A stretch of 64,000 nt of DNA from Pseudomonas chlororaphis subsp. piscium (lineage in GTDB: Bacteria; Pseudomonadota; Gammaproteobacteria; Pseudomonadales; Pseudomonadaceae): contig NZ_CP027707.1 of NCBI RefSeq assembly GCF_003850345.1, forward strand, positions 744,001 to 808,000, in the 5' to 3' direction. This document shows positions 55,753 to 64,000 of the stretch, piece after piece. Numbering within the stretch: position 1 is the first letter of the stretch; the number at the start of each line of letters is the position of its first letter. The notes beneath the pieces are model-generated. The model made no database searches and was not told the origin of the DNA. It was given only the letters and a program-made list of their open reading frames with translations. Both the position numbers and the translations under genes were made by a program.

Positions 55753-56211
55753 CCGCGCTCCATAATTTTTCTTGTATGCCCACGATGCTCGAATGACTCG
55801 CGGATTGGTGGCAGCCTTGGAATCTTGCAGTGGCGTGGCGTCCTTTGTGCCGGGTGCCGGGTAACCCCCTGGTGGTGCTGTTTCTTGCAGATTGTCGAAC
55901 AAGCTCCTTTTGTTCTGATAACGTCGGCCGCCGAAAGGGAAAATTGAGGGCCGGGAAAAAGAAAAGGCAGCGGCAAAAAAACGCCGGTGTTCCTGCTTTG
56001 GTCCCAGCGGCGCCGATCTTGGTCGACGGGCAGTTGGTGCGCGTTCGACTATGATTCTGCTCGGTCGGGCGATTCGGCAGGGCGTGGCGATCTGGCACAT
56101 TGAGTGCATCCGTCCGGTCGCAGGTCGGTAACCTCTCCCCGTGGTGCGAGGATTGCCGTATAACGAGTGACATTCGCGTGTTTGGTAATAAAGGACCCCT
56201 GATAAAAGCTG
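55753..56211. other. Divergent intergenic region, 459 bases
   Basis: The region between the chemoreceptor and RIO-kinase genes. It contains the FliA-like promoter of the chemoreceptor (listed separately). On the RIO-kinase side I see only a weak TAATAAAGG-type sequence close to the start and no clear promoter. No small gene or RNA is supported. Confidence 0.5.
55921..55947 (-). promoter_or_regulatory. Putative sigma28 (FliA) promoter of the chemoreceptor gene
   Basis: On the minus strand TCAATTTT, 11 bases, GCCGACGT. This compares well with the FliA consensus TAAAGTTT-N11-GCCGATAA (about 11 of 16 matches, spacing exact). FliA control is normal for chemoreceptor genes. Confidence 0.55.
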
Positions 56212-57108
56212 ATGAAGACTCCAAAACGCATTGAACCCCTGATCGAGGACGGTCTGGTCGACGAGGTGCTGCGCCCACTCATGAGTGGTAAAGAAGCAGC
56301 TGTTTATGTGGTGCGCTGCGGCAACGAATTACGTTGCGCCAAGGTTTACAAGGAGGCGAACAAACGAAGTTTTCGTCAGGCGGCCGAGTATCAGGAAGGC
56401 CGCAAGGTGCGCAACAGCCGTCAGGCTCGCGCGATGGCCAAGGGGTCCAAGTTCGGCCGCAAGGAGGCCGAAGACGCCTGGCAGAACGCCGAAGTGGCGG
56501 CGCTGTTCCGCCTGGCCAACGCCGGCGTGCGGGTGCCCAAGCCGTTCGACTTCCTCGAAGGCGTGCTGCTGATGGAGTTGGTGGCGGATGAATACGGCGA
56601 TGCCGCGCCGCGTCTGAATGACGTGGTGCTGGAGCCGGATCAGGCCCGCGAATATCACGCCTTCCTGATTTCCCAGATCGTGCTGATGCTGTGTACCGGC
56701 CTGGTGCACGGTGACCTATCCGAGTTCAACGTGCTGCTGACCCCCGACGGTCCGGTGATCATCGACCTGCCCCAGGCGGTGGATGCGGCGGGCAACAACC
56801 ACGCCTTCAGCATGCTGGAGCGGGATGTGGGCAACATGGCGTCCTACTTCGGGCGCTTTGCCCCGGAGCTCAAGCGCACTCGTTACGCCAAGGAGATGTG
56901 GGCGCTGTACGAAGCCGGCACTCTGCACCCGGCCAGCGTGTTGACCGGCGAGTTCGATGATCCGGAAGAACTGGCGGATGTCGGCGGCGTGCTGCGGGAA
57001 ATCGAGGCGGCGCGCCTGGACGAGGAGCGGCGCCAGGCCATGCGCCTGGCCGACGACGCGCCACCGACCAAGTCCGAGGAGCCACCGCCTCCACCCTGGA
57101 TGCAGTGA
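56212..57108 (+). CDS. RIO-family serine/threonine protein kinase
   Basis: A 298-aa atypical protein kinase of the RIO1 type, found in many proteobacteria (PA4780 in PAO1). ATP-binding lysine region: [24 protein letters not shown]. The catalytic loop is [13 protein letters not shown] and the metal-binding segment is [10 protein letters not shown], the RIO form of HxD and DFG motifs. The C-terminal tail is acidic then proline-rich ([10 protein letters not shown]). The substrate in bacteria is not known. The stop codon lies inside one arm of a perfect 27-bp inverted repeat. Confidence 0.9.
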   Translation: MKTPKRIEPLIEDGLVDEVLRPLMSGKEAAVYVVRCGNELRCAKVYKEANKRSFRQAAEYQEGRKVRNSRQARAMAKGSKFGRKEAEDAWQNAEVAALFRLANAGVRVPKPFDFLEGVLLMELVADEYGDAAPRLNDVVLEPDQAREYHAFLISQIVLMLCTGLVHGDLSEFNVLLTPDGPVIIDLPQAVDAAGNNHAFSMLERDVGNMASYFGRFAPELKRTRYAKEMWALYEAGTLHPASVLTGEFDDPEELADVGGVLREIEAARLDEERRQAMRLADDAPPTKSEEPPPPPWMQ

Positions 57109-57162
57109 TTCACGGGCACAAAAAATCCGGCCAAAGCCGGATTTTTTGTGCCCGTGAATCAC
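57105..57162. terminator. Perfect 27-bp inverted repeat with 4-base loop, containing the kinase stop codon
   Basis: Arms at 57105-57131 and 57136-57162 are exact reverse complements around CAAA. The inner part (AAAAAATCCGGC / GCCGGATTTTTT) is a normal bidirectional intrinsic terminator, while the outer 15 bp (GTGATTCACGGGCAC) extend the stem back over the TGA stop codon at 57106-57108. Confidence 0.9.
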
Positions 57163-57279
57163 GTGCCGCTGCCGATAGGCTGCGATAAGGCTCGAAGAGC
57201 CTTCCAGCGATCTCGAAGAACACGTCCTCTTCGCACGGAATGCCGCCCAGACCGATCGCAGCCCACGGTAGCCGCTACA
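57163..57279. repeat. Dispersed intergenic palindromic repeat, about 117 bp
   Basis: The left end (GCCGCTGCCGATAGGCTGCG) and the right end read in reverse (GCGGCTACCGTGGGCTGCGA) form an imperfect terminal inverted repeat. Inside lies a perfect hairpin AAGGCTC-GAA-GAGCCTT. I recall similar CCGCTGCCG...GGCTGCGAT elements between many genes in the P. fluorescens group. It fills the space between the kinase hairpin and the cueR stop codon. Confidence 0.6.
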
Positions 57280-57681
57280 TCAAGCGCAGCACCCACCCGA
57301 AGCAAGGTCCTTGAGAATCGGACAATCCGGGCGGTGGTCGCCATGGCAGTGCTGCACCAGGTCCTGCAGGGTGTCGCGCAGCCCGGCCAGCTCGGCGATT
57401 TTCCGGTTGAGCTCGTCGATGTGTTGGCGGGCCAGGGCTTTGACATCGGCGCTGGCGCGCTGGCGGTCCTGCCACAGGGTCAGCAGCTTGCCCACTTCCT
57501 CCAGGGAAAACCCCAGGTCCCGCGAGCGCTTGATAAACGCCAGGCTGTGCAGGTCGTCGTCACCGTACAGGCGGTAGCCGCTGTCGCTGCGATGGGCCGG
57601 CCTGAGCAGGCCGATGGACTCGTAGTAACGGATCATCTTGGCGCTCAGGCCGCTCTTGCGGGCTGCTTGGCCGATGTTCAT
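57280..57681 (-). CDS. cueR: Copper-responsive MerR-family activator CueR
   Basis: A 133-aa MerR-family regulator that activates copper-efflux genes when Cu(I) binds. It has an N-terminal winged HTH ([20 protein letters not shown]), a long dimerisation helix and the metal loop with Cys112 and Cys120 (C-HGDHRPD-C), the exact Cu(I)-binding spacing and numbering of E. coli CueR. A CCHA-like tail (GGCCA) follows. The start overlaps the copA stop by 4 bases, so cueR is the second gene of the copA-cueR operon and feeds back on itself. CueR-type operators lie before copA and copZ. Confidence 0.95.
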   Translation of the reverse strand: MNIGQAARKSGLSAKMIRYYESIGLLRPAHRSDSGYRLYGDDDLHSLAFIKRSRDLGFSLEEVGKLLTLWQDRQRASADVKALARQHIDELNRKIAELAGLRDTLQDLVQHCHGDHRPDCPILKDLASGGCCA

Positions 57682-60074
57682 CGGGCGTCCTCCGGGTCGT
57701 TGGGTTTCCAGGTTTTCAACAGTAGCGCATTGCTCACCACGCTGACGCTGGACAGCGCCATGGCCGCCCCGGCCAGCACCGGGTTGAGCAGGCCGAACGC
57801 CGCCAGCGGGATGCCGATCAGGTTGTAGACGAAGGCCCAGAACAGATTCTGGCGGATTTTCGCATAGGTCTTGCGGCTGATCTCCAGGGCCGCCGGCACC
57901 AGGCGCGGATCGCCGCGCATCAGGGTGATCCCCGCCGCGTGCATCGCCACATCGGTACCGCCACCCATGGCGATGCCGATATCGGCAGCGGCCAGGGCCG
58001 GGGCGTCGTTGATACCGTCGCCGACCATCGCCACCACGCCGGTCTTTTTCAGTTCGGCGACCGTGGCGGCCTTGTCGGCGGGCAGCACTTCGGCGTGCAC
58101 GTTGGTGATGCCCAGGGCCTCGGCGACCACCTTGGCGCTGCCGCGGTTGTCACCAGTCAGCAGGTGGCTGCCGATATGGCGCGCGCCCAGTTGTTGCACC
58201 GCTTGCAGGGCGCCGGGCTTGAGGGTGTCGCCAAAGGCGAACAGACCCAGTACACGGGGTTGCGGCTGTTGTTCGATCAGCCAGGACAGGGTGCGGCCTT
58301 CGGTTTCCCAGGCCTGGGCCGAGGCTGCCAGGTCGCCGGCCTGCAGGCCGCTTTCTTCCAGCAGGCGCCGGTTGCCCAGGGCCAGTTGGCGGCCGTCCAG
58401 GGTGCCGGCGATGCCGCGACCGGTCAGGGACTGGCTGGCGCTGACGTCGGCCACCGCCAGTTGGCGTTCGGCGCACAGGTCGAGAACGGCCTTGGCCAGC
58501 GGGTGCTCGCTGCCGCGTTGCAGGGCGCCAGCCAGTTGCAGCAGGCGGTCTTCATCGCCATCGACCGCATCCAGATGGGCGATGCGCGGCGTGCCTGAGG
58601 TCAGGGTGCCGGTCTTGTCGAAGACCACGGCGCTGACTTCATGGGCGCGCTCCAGGGCTTCGGCGTCCTTGATCAGAATCCCGTGGCGGGCGGCGACGCC
58701 GGTGCCGGCCATGATCGCGGTCGGCGTGGCCAGCCCCAGCGCGCAGGGACAGGCGATGACCAGTACCGCCACCGCATTGATCAGCGCGGTTTCCAGCGGC
58801 GCGCCATACAGCCACCAGCCGATCAGCGTCGCCAGGGCCAGCACCAGTACCGCCGGCACGAACACCTGGCTGACTCTGTCCACCAGTTTCTGGATCGGCG
58901 CCTTGCCGGCCTGGGCGTCTTCCACCAGGCGGATGATGCGCGCCAGTACGGTTTCCGCGCCGAGGGCCAGGGTCCGCACCAGCAGCCGGCCTTCGCCATT
59001 GATGGCGCCGCCGGTAACCGGGTCGCCAGGCTGTTTCGGCACCGGCAGGCTCTCGCCGCTGATCAGGGCTTCGTCGGCATGGCTCTGGCCTTCGACCACT
59101 TCACCGTCCACCGGGAAGCGCTCGCCGGGCTTGACCAGCACCAGGTCGTTCAGGCGCAGGGCGCTGATCGCCACGTCCCGCTCACGGCCATCGACGACCA
59201 GGATCGCCCGCTCCGGGCGCAAGGCTTCGAGGGCGCGGATGGCGCTGGCGGTCTGGCGCTTGGCGCGGCTTTCCAGGTACTTGCCCAGCAGCACCAGGGC
59301 GATCACCACGGCCGAGGCCTCGAAATACAGATGCGGCATGCTGCCGGCGGGGGTGATAGCCCATTGGTACAGGCTCAAGCCATAACCGGCGCTGGTGCCC
59401 AGGGCCACCAGCAGGTCCATGTTGCCGGCGCCGGCACGCACGGCTTTCCAGGCGGCGACATAAAAACGCGCACCGAAGATGAATTGCACCGGCGTGGCCA
59501 GGACGAACTGCGCCCAGGCCGGCAGCATCCAGTGCAGGCCAAAGGGTTGTACCACCATGGGCAGCACCAGCGGCAGGGCCAGCAGGATCGCCAGCACCAG
59601 GGACCAGCGTTCGCGCCGCAGGCGTTGTTCCTGATCGTCGCGTTCGGGGTGTTCGGCCTGCCACAGGGTGGCGGAGTAGCCCGCCTTGCTGACGGCGGCG
59701 ATCAAGTCGGCGCTATCGACATGCCCCAGCAGATCGACGTGCGCGCGTTCGTTGGCCAGGTTGACGCTGACCCGAGTGACCCCCGCCACCTTGTTCAGCG
59801 CGCGTTCCACACGGCCGACGCAGGAAGCACAGGTCATGCCGCCGATATTCAGTTCCAGGCTGTGGGCCGGCACGCTGTAGCCGGCGTCCTGCACGGCGGC
59901 CATCAGCGCCGGCAGGCTGTCGCTGGGCGCCTGGACACGGGCCTGTTCGGTGGCGAGGTTGACGCTGACGGCCATGGCGCCCGCGACCTTGCTCAAGGCG
60001 CGTTCCACGCGCCCGGCGCAGCTGGCGCAGGTCATGCCGGCAATCGGCAGGTCAAAAGTGGTTGATTCGGACAT
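57678..60074 (-). CDS. copA: Cu(I)-exporting P1B-type ATPase CopA
   Basis: A 798-aa inner-membrane copper-efflux ATPase. Two N-terminal heavy-metal-associated domains carry GMTCASC motifs (about residues 15-20 and 80-85). The membrane CPC site is [19 protein letters not shown], the phosphorylation site [14 protein letters not shown], the nucleotide-binding HP motif SEHPLAKAV, then LLTGDN and [12 protein letters not shown]. The ATG at 60074 follows AGGGAG with 8-base spacing; a GTG at 60083 overlaps that site and is unlikely. It is transcribed with cueR from a promoter overlapped by a CueR palindrome. Confidence 0.96.
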   Translation of the reverse strand: MSESTTFDLPIAGMTCASCAGRVERALSKVAGAMAVSVNLATEQARVQAPSDSLPALMAAVQDAGYSVPAHSLELNIGGMTCASCVGRVERALNKVAGVTRVSVNLANERAHVDLLGHVDSADLIAAVSKAGYSATLWQAEHPERDDQEQRLRRERWSLVLAILLALPLVLPMVVQPFGLHWMLPAWAQFVLATPVQFIFGARFYVAAWKAVRAGAGNMDLLVALGTSAGYGLSLYQWAITPAGSMPHLYFEASAVVIALVLLGKYLESRAKRQTASAIRALEALRPERAILVVDGRERDVAISALRLNDLVLVKPGERFPVDGEVVEGQSHADEALISGESLPVPKQPGDPVTGGAINGEGRLLVRTLALGAETVLARIIRLVEDAQAGKAPIQKLVDRVSQVFVPAVLVLALATLIGWWLYGAPLETALINAVAVLVIACPCALGLATPTAIMAGTGVAARHGILIKDAEALERAHEVSAVVFDKTGTLTSGTPRIAHLDAVDGDEDRLLQLAGALQRGSEHPLAKAVLDLCAERQLAVADVSASQSLTGRGIAGTLDGRQLALGNRRLLEESGLQAGDLAASAQAWETEGRTLSWLIEQQPQPRVLGLFAFGDTLKPGALQAVQQLGARHIGSHLLTGDNRGSAKVVAEALGITNVHAEVLPADKAATVAELKKTGVVAMVGDGINDAPALAAADIGIAMGGGTDVAMHAAGITLMRGDPRLVPAALEISRKTYAKIRQNLFWAFVYNLIGIPLAAFGLLNPVLAGAAMALSSVSVVSNALLLKTWKPNDPEDAR

Positions 60075-60104
60075 CACTGACACTCCCTGTAAACGGTTGT
60101 CTAC

Positions 60105-60135
60105 AGGATCAACCTTGCCATGTTGGCAAGGTCAA
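60105..60135 (-). promoter_or_regulatory. CueR-dependent copA promoter
   Basis: On the minus strand: -35 TTGACC, then a 19-base spacer and GATCCT as -10. The spacer holds the perfect dyad ACCTTGCC-N5-GGCAAGGT (60112-60132). The overlong 19-base spacing with a centred dyad is the hallmark of MerR/CueR promoters. Confidence 0.85.
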
Positions 60136-60238
60136 GCGCCATGGTGCGGGGTGCTTCAATCTGTCTCGGGGGGTAAATCTGAATCGTCGCCCGTGCCGGT
60201 TCCGGGGAGGGACAGGGCGCAGGCGACGACCCGGTGCC

Positions 60239-60622
60239 TCAATATCCCAGGCCGGTGCGCTGGAGGTTCAGGCCCGACGGGCTCATGGCGATGCGGAACT
60301 TCAGTACGTCGCCGGCCTTGAGGCTGATGTCCTGGGAGCCCGGCGCGAGCATGCCCGGGTTGCAGCCCGGCACCTGCCCCGGCAGCAGTTTCAGGCGCAA
60401 CGAGACTTTGCCCGGCGGCAGGTTGAAGGACGTGGCTTGTTCCTGGAACAGCCGGCCCGCCAGCTGGTCCTCGATGTACAGGCCGATTTCGCAGGACGTG
60501 GCGACTTCCAGTCGTTCCCGGGAAATGATCAGGACGCCGTAGTCCTCGCCGGCGGCGTTGACCGAAGGGGTGGCCGCGATCAGGCCGAGGAGGCTGAACA
60601 GGCTGATAACCGACCAGCGCAT
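60239..60622 (-). CDS. Secreted protein of unknown function
   Basis: A 127-aa predicted exported protein. From the ATG at 60622 (AGGAG upstream) it has a signal peptide (MRWSVISLFSLLGLIAATPS, then VNA-AG). The mature part has two Cys residues (TSCEIGLY and PGCNPGML) that may pair, and reads as a small beta-rich protein (ISRERLEVATSCEIGLYIED; FNLPPGKVSLRLKLLPGQ). I do not recognise a family. It lies between copA and copZ but has its own ribosome-binding site and no copper-binding motif. A longer frame to 60808 runs through the copZ promoter and is not used. Confidence 0.75.
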   Translation of the reverse strand: MRWSVISLFSLLGLIAATPSVNAAGEDYGVLIISRERLEVATSCEIGLYIEDQLAGRLFQEQATSFNLPPGKVSLRLKLLPGQVPGCNPGMLAPGSQDISLKAGDVLKFRIAMSPSGLNLQRTGLGY

Positions 60623-60708
60623 GGCTGAATCTCCTAGTGTCGTGTCATTGAGGGTGAAGCTTGGCCGAGCGCGTGGACTATTGCCAGCCCGGCAGATGTA
60701 TCCGGAAC

Positions 60709-60739
60709 TTGACCTTGCCATGGTGGCAAGGCCAAGACT
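60709..60739 (+). promoter_or_regulatory. CueR-dependent copZ promoter
   Basis: TTGACC (60709-60714), a 19-base spacer and AAGACT (60734-60739). The spacer carries the dyad ACCTTGCC-ATGGT-GGCAAGGC (60712-60732), nearly identical to the copA operator. It reads toward copZ. Confidence 0.82.
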
Positions 60740-60769
60740 GGCGACAACCCTCACAACAGGAGAAGCGTC

Positions 60770-60967
60770 ATGCAAGTGTTCAATGTCGAAGGTATGTCCT
60801 GCGGTCACTGCGTCCGGGCCATCACTCAGGCGGTGCAGAGCAAGGATCCGGCGGCCAGCGTCAAGGTCGATCTCGGGGCCAGGGAAGTGGGTGTGGAAAG
60901 CCGCTTGTCCGCCGACGAGGTGATCAGCCTGATCAGCGAAGAAGGCTATGCGGTCAAGCTGGCCTGA
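60770..60967 (+). CDS. copZ: Copper chaperone CopZ
   Basis: A 65-aa heavy-metal-associated protein with the MSCGHC metal site near the N-terminus (VEGMSCGHCVRAITQAV) and the ferredoxin-like babbab fold of Atx1-type chaperones. It buffers Cu(I) in the cytoplasm and passes it to CopA. A ribosome-binding site (CAGGAGAAG) precedes the ATG, and a CueR-type promoter lies 30 bases upstream. It is divergent from the secreted-protein gene that separates it from copA. Confidence 0.95.
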   Translation: MQVFNVEGMSCGHCVRAITQAVQSKDPAASVKVDLGAREVGVESRLSADEVISLISEEGYAVKLA

Positions 60968-61073
60968 CGGATTTACCTGGTCTTTTTAATAGTTAGCGAC
61001 CTATCGGAATGTTCAAGGCCTCCAAGCGCGGATAAACTGTCGGACTGCCGACCGACCCGCACCTGGATGCCTG

Positions 61074-62270
61074 ATGAACCTTCGCACAATCCTGATTCTC
61101 GGCGCCTTGAGCGCCTTCGGTCCTCTGGCCATCGACTTCTATCTGCCGGCGTTCCCGGCGATGGCGCTGGCCTTTGGCACCGATGAAAAACACGTCCAGC
61201 TGACCCTGGCGGCCTACTTCCTCGGCCTGTCCATCGGCCAGCTGGCCTACGGCCCCGTGGCTGACCGCTTTGGCCGGCGCATCCCGTTGCTGGTCGGGGT
61301 GGGGCTGTTCACCCTGGCGTCCCTGGCCTGTGCCTACGCGCCGAACCTGGAGTGGTTGATCGGTGCGCGCTTTGTCCAGGCGCTTGGCGGCTGCGCGGGC
61401 ATGGTGATTTCCCGGGCGGTGGTCAGCGACAAGTGCGATGCGGTGGGTTCGGCCAAGGTGTTTTCCCAGCTGATGCTGGTCATGGGCCTGGCGCCGATCC
61501 TGGCGCCGATGCTCGGCGGTCTGCTGGTGAATCTCTACGGCTGGCAGTCGATCTTTATCATGCTGACCCTGTTCAGCGCCATGGCCGGCCTGGCGGTGGC
61601 GCTGGGCTTGCCGGAAAGCCTGCCGGCCCAGGTGCCGCGCCAGCCGTTGTCCGGGGCCTTGCGTCAGTACGGTCGGCTGCTGGCTGACCGGGTGTTTCTC
61701 GGCCATGCCCTGACTGGGGGCATCGCCATCGCCGGGATGTTCGCCTACATCGCCGGTTCGCCTTTCGTCTTTATCAAACTCTACGGCGTGCCGGCCGAGC
61801 ACTTCGGCTGGTTCTTCGGGATCAACGCCGGCGGCTTCATCCTGGTGGCGCAGATCAATGCGCGATTGCTGGCCAAGCGCGGTCCTGCCTTCCTGCTGGC
61901 ACGCACGGTGTGGCTCTACCTGTTGGGCGGTCTGGCGCTGCTCGCCGTCAGTTCGCTGCACCCGGCACAACTCTGGCCGCTGCTGGTGCCGCTGTTCATT
62001 TGCATCGCCAGCCTGGGTTGCATCATTCCCAATGCCTCGGCCTGTGCCATGAACGGTCAGGGCGCACGGGCCGGCAGTGCCTCGGCGATGCTCGGCTGCC
62101 TGCAGTTCAGCGTGGCGGCCGGCGCCGCGGCGCTGGTGGGCGTGCTGCACGACGGCAGCGCCGTGCCGATGGCGACGGTCATCAGCCTGTGTGGGATTCT
62201 GGTGGTGACGCTGGCGATGGTCACCCGGAAATTGCAGAACGCCAGGGCGCTGCAAGCCGCTCAGCTGTAA
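61074..62270 (+). CDS. Bcr/CflA-family drug efflux transporter (MFS)
   Basis: A 398-aa 12-helix major facilitator of the Bcr/CflA type, related to E. coli Bcr (bicyclomycin, sulfonamides) and expected to export small drugs by proton antiport. Family signatures: FGPLAIDFYLPAFPAM near the N-terminus, the loop 2-3 motif YGPVADRFGRRIPLLVG, and GCAGMVISRAVVSDKCD (motif D-like, helix 4). The real substrate is unknown. Its stop codon ends one base before the stop of a small gene on the other strand, so the two genes abut tail to tail. Confidence 0.92.
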   Translation: MNLRTILILGALSAFGPLAIDFYLPAFPAMALAFGTDEKHVQLTLAAYFLGLSIGQLAYGPVADRFGRRIPLLVGVGLFTLASLACAYAPNLEWLIGARFVQALGGCAGMVISRAVVSDKCDAVGSAKVFSQLMLVMGLAPILAPMLGGLLVNLYGWQSIFIMLTLFSAMAGLAVALGLPESLPAQVPRQPLSGALRQYGRLLADRVFLGHALTGGIAIAGMFAYIAGSPFVFIKLYGVPAEHFGWFFGINAGGFILVAQINARLLAKRGPAFLLARTVWLYLLGGLALLAVSSLHPAQLWPLLVPLFICIASLGCIIPNASACAMNGQGARAGSASAMLGCLQFSVAAGAAALVGVLHDGSAVPMATVISLCGILVVTLAMVTRKLQNARALQAAQL

Positions 62271-62450
62271 TCAGCCGGCGGCGCGCTGTTGGCTTTCGGG
62301 GAATCGATGGGGGGCGTGCAAACGCGTTTCCAGCGTATTGGCGAAGGCTCGGGCTTCGGCCTCGCTGCGGAAGGTCACCGCATGCTGGTCGAGTTGAACC
62401 TGCCATTGGGTGCCTTGGGATTTTGCCAATTCTTTTATCAGGATCTTCAT
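62271..62450 (-). CDS. Small conserved-type protein, function unknown
   Basis: A 59-aa protein from the ATG at 62450, which has an excellent ribosome-binding site (GAGGAGG, 6 bases spacing). It starts MKILIKELAKSQGTQWQVQL and continues with FRSEAEARAFANTLETRLH, a layout of two strands and a helix like small DUF2188-type proteins, though I cannot assign it. A longer frame to 62570 has no comparable start signal. Its stop abuts that of the MFS transporter gene. Confidence 0.65.
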   Translation of the reverse strand: MKILIKELAKSQGTQWQVQLDQHAVTFRSEAEARAFANTLETRLHAPHRFPESQQRAAG

Positions 62451-62544
62451 TGCTGACCTCCTCGGGTAAAAGATTTGCACTGCAAAGGCCCCCAGTGTAG
62501 ACCTGAATACGGTCACAAGTATGACAAGGATCAACTGTCGGACT

Positions 62545-62585
62545 GACGGCATCCTGCCCCTTTTGGGCACAGGCAGGACGCCGTC
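62545..62585. terminator. Long hairpin between the quinone reductase and the small gene
   Basis: GACGGCATCCTGCC and GGCAGGACGCCGTC pair at 13 of 14 positions around a 13-base loop, 11 bases past the end of the dehydrogenase gene on the minus strand. There is no T run, so intrinsic termination is only possible. Confidence 0.45.
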
Positions 62586-62596
62586 CGACCCTCGTC

Positions 62597-63610
62597 TCAG
62601 AACCCTTCCAGCACTATCTTGCCCTTGGCCTTGCCGCTTTCCAGAAAGGCATGAGCGCGCCGCAGGTTGGCCGCGTTGATGGTGCCGAAGTGCTCGCCGA
62701 GGGTGGTCTTCAAGGTGCCGGCGTCGATCAGCTCGGCGACGCGGTTGAGCAGCTTGTGCTGCTCCTGCATGTCCGCGGTCTCGAACAGCGAGCGGGTGTA
62801 CATGAACTCCCAGTGCAGCGACAGGCTCTTGCGCTTGAGCTTGGTCACGTCGAGGGTTTTCGGATCGTCGATCAGCGCCAGCCGACCCTGTGGCGCGAGG
62901 GCCTCGACCAGTTCGTCCAGGTGCGCGTCGGTCTGGGTCAGGCTGGCGACATGGGTGACGCTGGCCTGGCCGGCCTTCTTCAGTTCCTGGCTCAGCGGCT
63001 GGCTGTGGTCGATCACCAGGTCGGCACCCAACTCCCGCACCCAGCCTTGGGTTTCAGCGCGCGAGGCAGTGCCTATGACCTTGAGGCCGGTGAGCTGGCT
63101 GGCCAGTTGGGTGAGGATCGAACCCACGCCGCCGGCCGCGCCGACGATCAACAGGCTCTGCTGCTGATCGGCCGGGCCTTCGGCGATTTGCAGGCGCTCG
63201 AACAGCAGTTCCCAGGCGGTGATCGCGGTCAGCGGCAGGGCGGCGGCTTCGGCGAACCCCAGGCTCTTGGGCATATGGCCGACGATGCGTTCGTCCACCA
63301 CATGCAGTTCGCTGTTGCCACCGGCGCGGGCGATCGAGCCGGCATAGAACACCTTGTCACCGGCCTTGAACAGGCTGACTTCGCTGCCCACCGCCTTGAC
63401 CACCCCGGCCACGTCCCAGCCCAGCACCTTGGCGGCGCCGCCTTCAGGCTGGACGTTCTGGCGGACCTTGGTGTCCACCGGGTTGACCGAGATGGCTTTG
63501 ACTTCCACCAGCAGGTCGCGCGGGCCGGCGACCGGTTCCGGCAGTTCGATGTCTTGCAGGGACAGGGGATTGTCGATCGGCAGGGAGGCGTAGTAGGCGA
63601 TGGCTTTCAT
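62597..63610 (-). CDS. Zinc-type alcohol dehydrogenase / NAD(P)H:quinone reductase family protein
   Basis: A 337-aa medium-chain dehydrogenase of the quinone-oxidoreductase branch. The N-terminal GroES-like domain has ISVNPVDTKVRQNV and LGWDVAGVVKAVG; the Rossmann fold has LIVGAAGGVGSILTQLASQL. The zinc-ligand cysteines of classical ADHs are not present, so it is probably a zinc-free NADPH-dependent reductase despite the usual family name. It lies 32 bases downstream of the ABM-monooxygenase-like gene on the minus strand as part of a likely operon; such pairs are often induced by electrophiles or quinones. Confidence 0.88.
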   Translation of the reverse strand: MKAIAYYASLPIDNPLSLQDIELPEPVAGPRDLLVEVKAISVNPVDTKVRQNVQPEGGAAKVLGWDVAGVVKAVGSEVSLFKAGDKVFYAGSIARAGGNSELHVVDERIVGHMPKSLGFAEAAALPLTAITAWELLFERLQIAEGPADQQQSLLIVGAAGGVGSILTQLASQLTGLKVIGTASRAETQGWVRELGADLVIDHSQPLSQELKKAGQASVTHVASLTQTDAHLDELVEALAPQGRLALIDDPKTLDVTKLKRKSLSLHWEFMYTRSLFETADMQEQHKLLNRVAELIDAGTLKTTLGEHFGTINAANLRRAHAFLESGKAKGKIVLEGF

Positions 63611-63642
63611 GGTGAGTTTTCCTGATGAAGATGAAGGTTGGG

Positions 63643-63933
63643 TCAGAGGAGCAGCAGGCGTTTGAGTTCGAAGTGCTCGATCACCTCGCGGGTCTGGCTG
63701 AGAAAGTGCTGGAAGTGCGCCGTGGCGTTGTGAAACTCCAGGGCCGCCTCGCCGTCCCAGCGCTCCAGTACATAAAAGGTGCCTGGGTCTTCGGCATCCT
63801 GGTGCAGGTTGTAGTACTGGCAGCCGGTTTCTTCACGGCTTGGTTGCACCAGGGCGGTGAGTTCGCGTTGGAGCAGGGCTTGCTGGCCGCTCTTCGCGAC
63901 AAGGGTGGCAATGGCGGTAAAGGCTTGCGACAT
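63643..63933 (-). CDS. Antibiotic biosynthesis monooxygenase (ABM) domain protein
   Basis: A 96-aa ferredoxin-like dimeric alpha/beta-barrel protein, similar to YgiN-type quinol monooxygenases. It shows the ABM pattern REETGCQYYNLHQDAEDPGT, FYVLERWDGEAALEFHN and a C-terminal FELKRLLLL strand. The ATG at 63933 has AAGGA 8 bases upstream; the frame continues upstream to 63987 without a better signal. It lies just upstream of the quinone-reductase-like gene on the same strand, a common quinone-detoxification pairing. The remaining 67 bases to the window end hold its promoter region only. Confidence 0.87.
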   Translation of the reverse strand: MSQAFTAIATLVAKSGQQALLQRELTALVQPSREETGCQYYNLHQDAEDPGTFYVLERWDGEAALEFHNATAHFQHFLSQTREVIEHFELKRLLLL

Positions 63934-64000
63934 GGCGGTGTCCTTCAGGGCGGGTATGACGGGCTGGTGTAAGAGTGCGCTGATCATTGGCCATTTCCCT

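Overview
The window is about 64 kb of high-GC Gammaproteobacterial chromosome, almost certainly from a Pseudomonas of the fluorescens/protegens/chlororaphis type. Three things point there: the gene order purH-fis-dusB-prmA-accC-accB-aroQ-dsbD-chemoreceptor-gcbA...speA matches what I recall of P. aeruginosa PAO1; the protein families are pseudomonad (PprA/PprB, GcbA, CueR/CopA/CopZ); and the intergenic REP palindromes (core GGAGCGAGGCTTGCCCGCG) are typical of the P. fluorescens group. No rRNA, tRNA, CRISPR array or complete insertion sequence was seen.

1-18,000 is a core block: purine synthesis (purH, cut by the window edge), fis-dusB, a zinc-ribbon/DUF3426 membrane protein, prmA, the accBC operon, aroQ, dsbD, a CtpL-like chemoreceptor, the diguanylate cyclase GcbA, a DUF2333 protein, a Nudix hydrolase, a SUI1-like factor and biosynthetic arginine decarboxylase. 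18,000-30,000 holds a MATE exporter, a bacterial alpha-2-macroglobulin with an intact thioester next to PBP1C (a periplasmic defence and wall-repair pair), a MazG-like pyrophosphohydrolase with CmoM, and two tandem DUF4136 lipoproteins.

30,000-49,700 is a cell-surface and adhesion region. It carries a rearranged Tad/Flp pilus locus: tadG; tadF-pprA; fppA and pprB; rcpC-small ORF-tadZABC; flp and a lone receiver domain. No gene for the secretin RcpA or for TadD is present. It is followed by a classical autotransporter, a two-partner-secretion transporter without a recognisable TpsA, and a glycine-rich collagen-like lipoprotein behind an unusually AT-rich, palindrome-bearing upstream region. 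This is the most interesting part of the window.

49,700-64,000 returns to housekeeping: a YdcZ-type membrane protein, a divergent fatty-acid-type module (MaoC dehydratase and FabG4-like reductase against a thiolase), a dCache chemoreceptor with a FliA-type promoter, a RIO-family kinase ending inside a perfect 27-bp hairpin, a copper-efflux cluster (cueR, copA, copZ) with CueR operators in front of both copA and copZ, a Bcr/CflA exporter, a zinc-type quinone/alcohol dehydrogenase and an ABM-fold monooxygenase.
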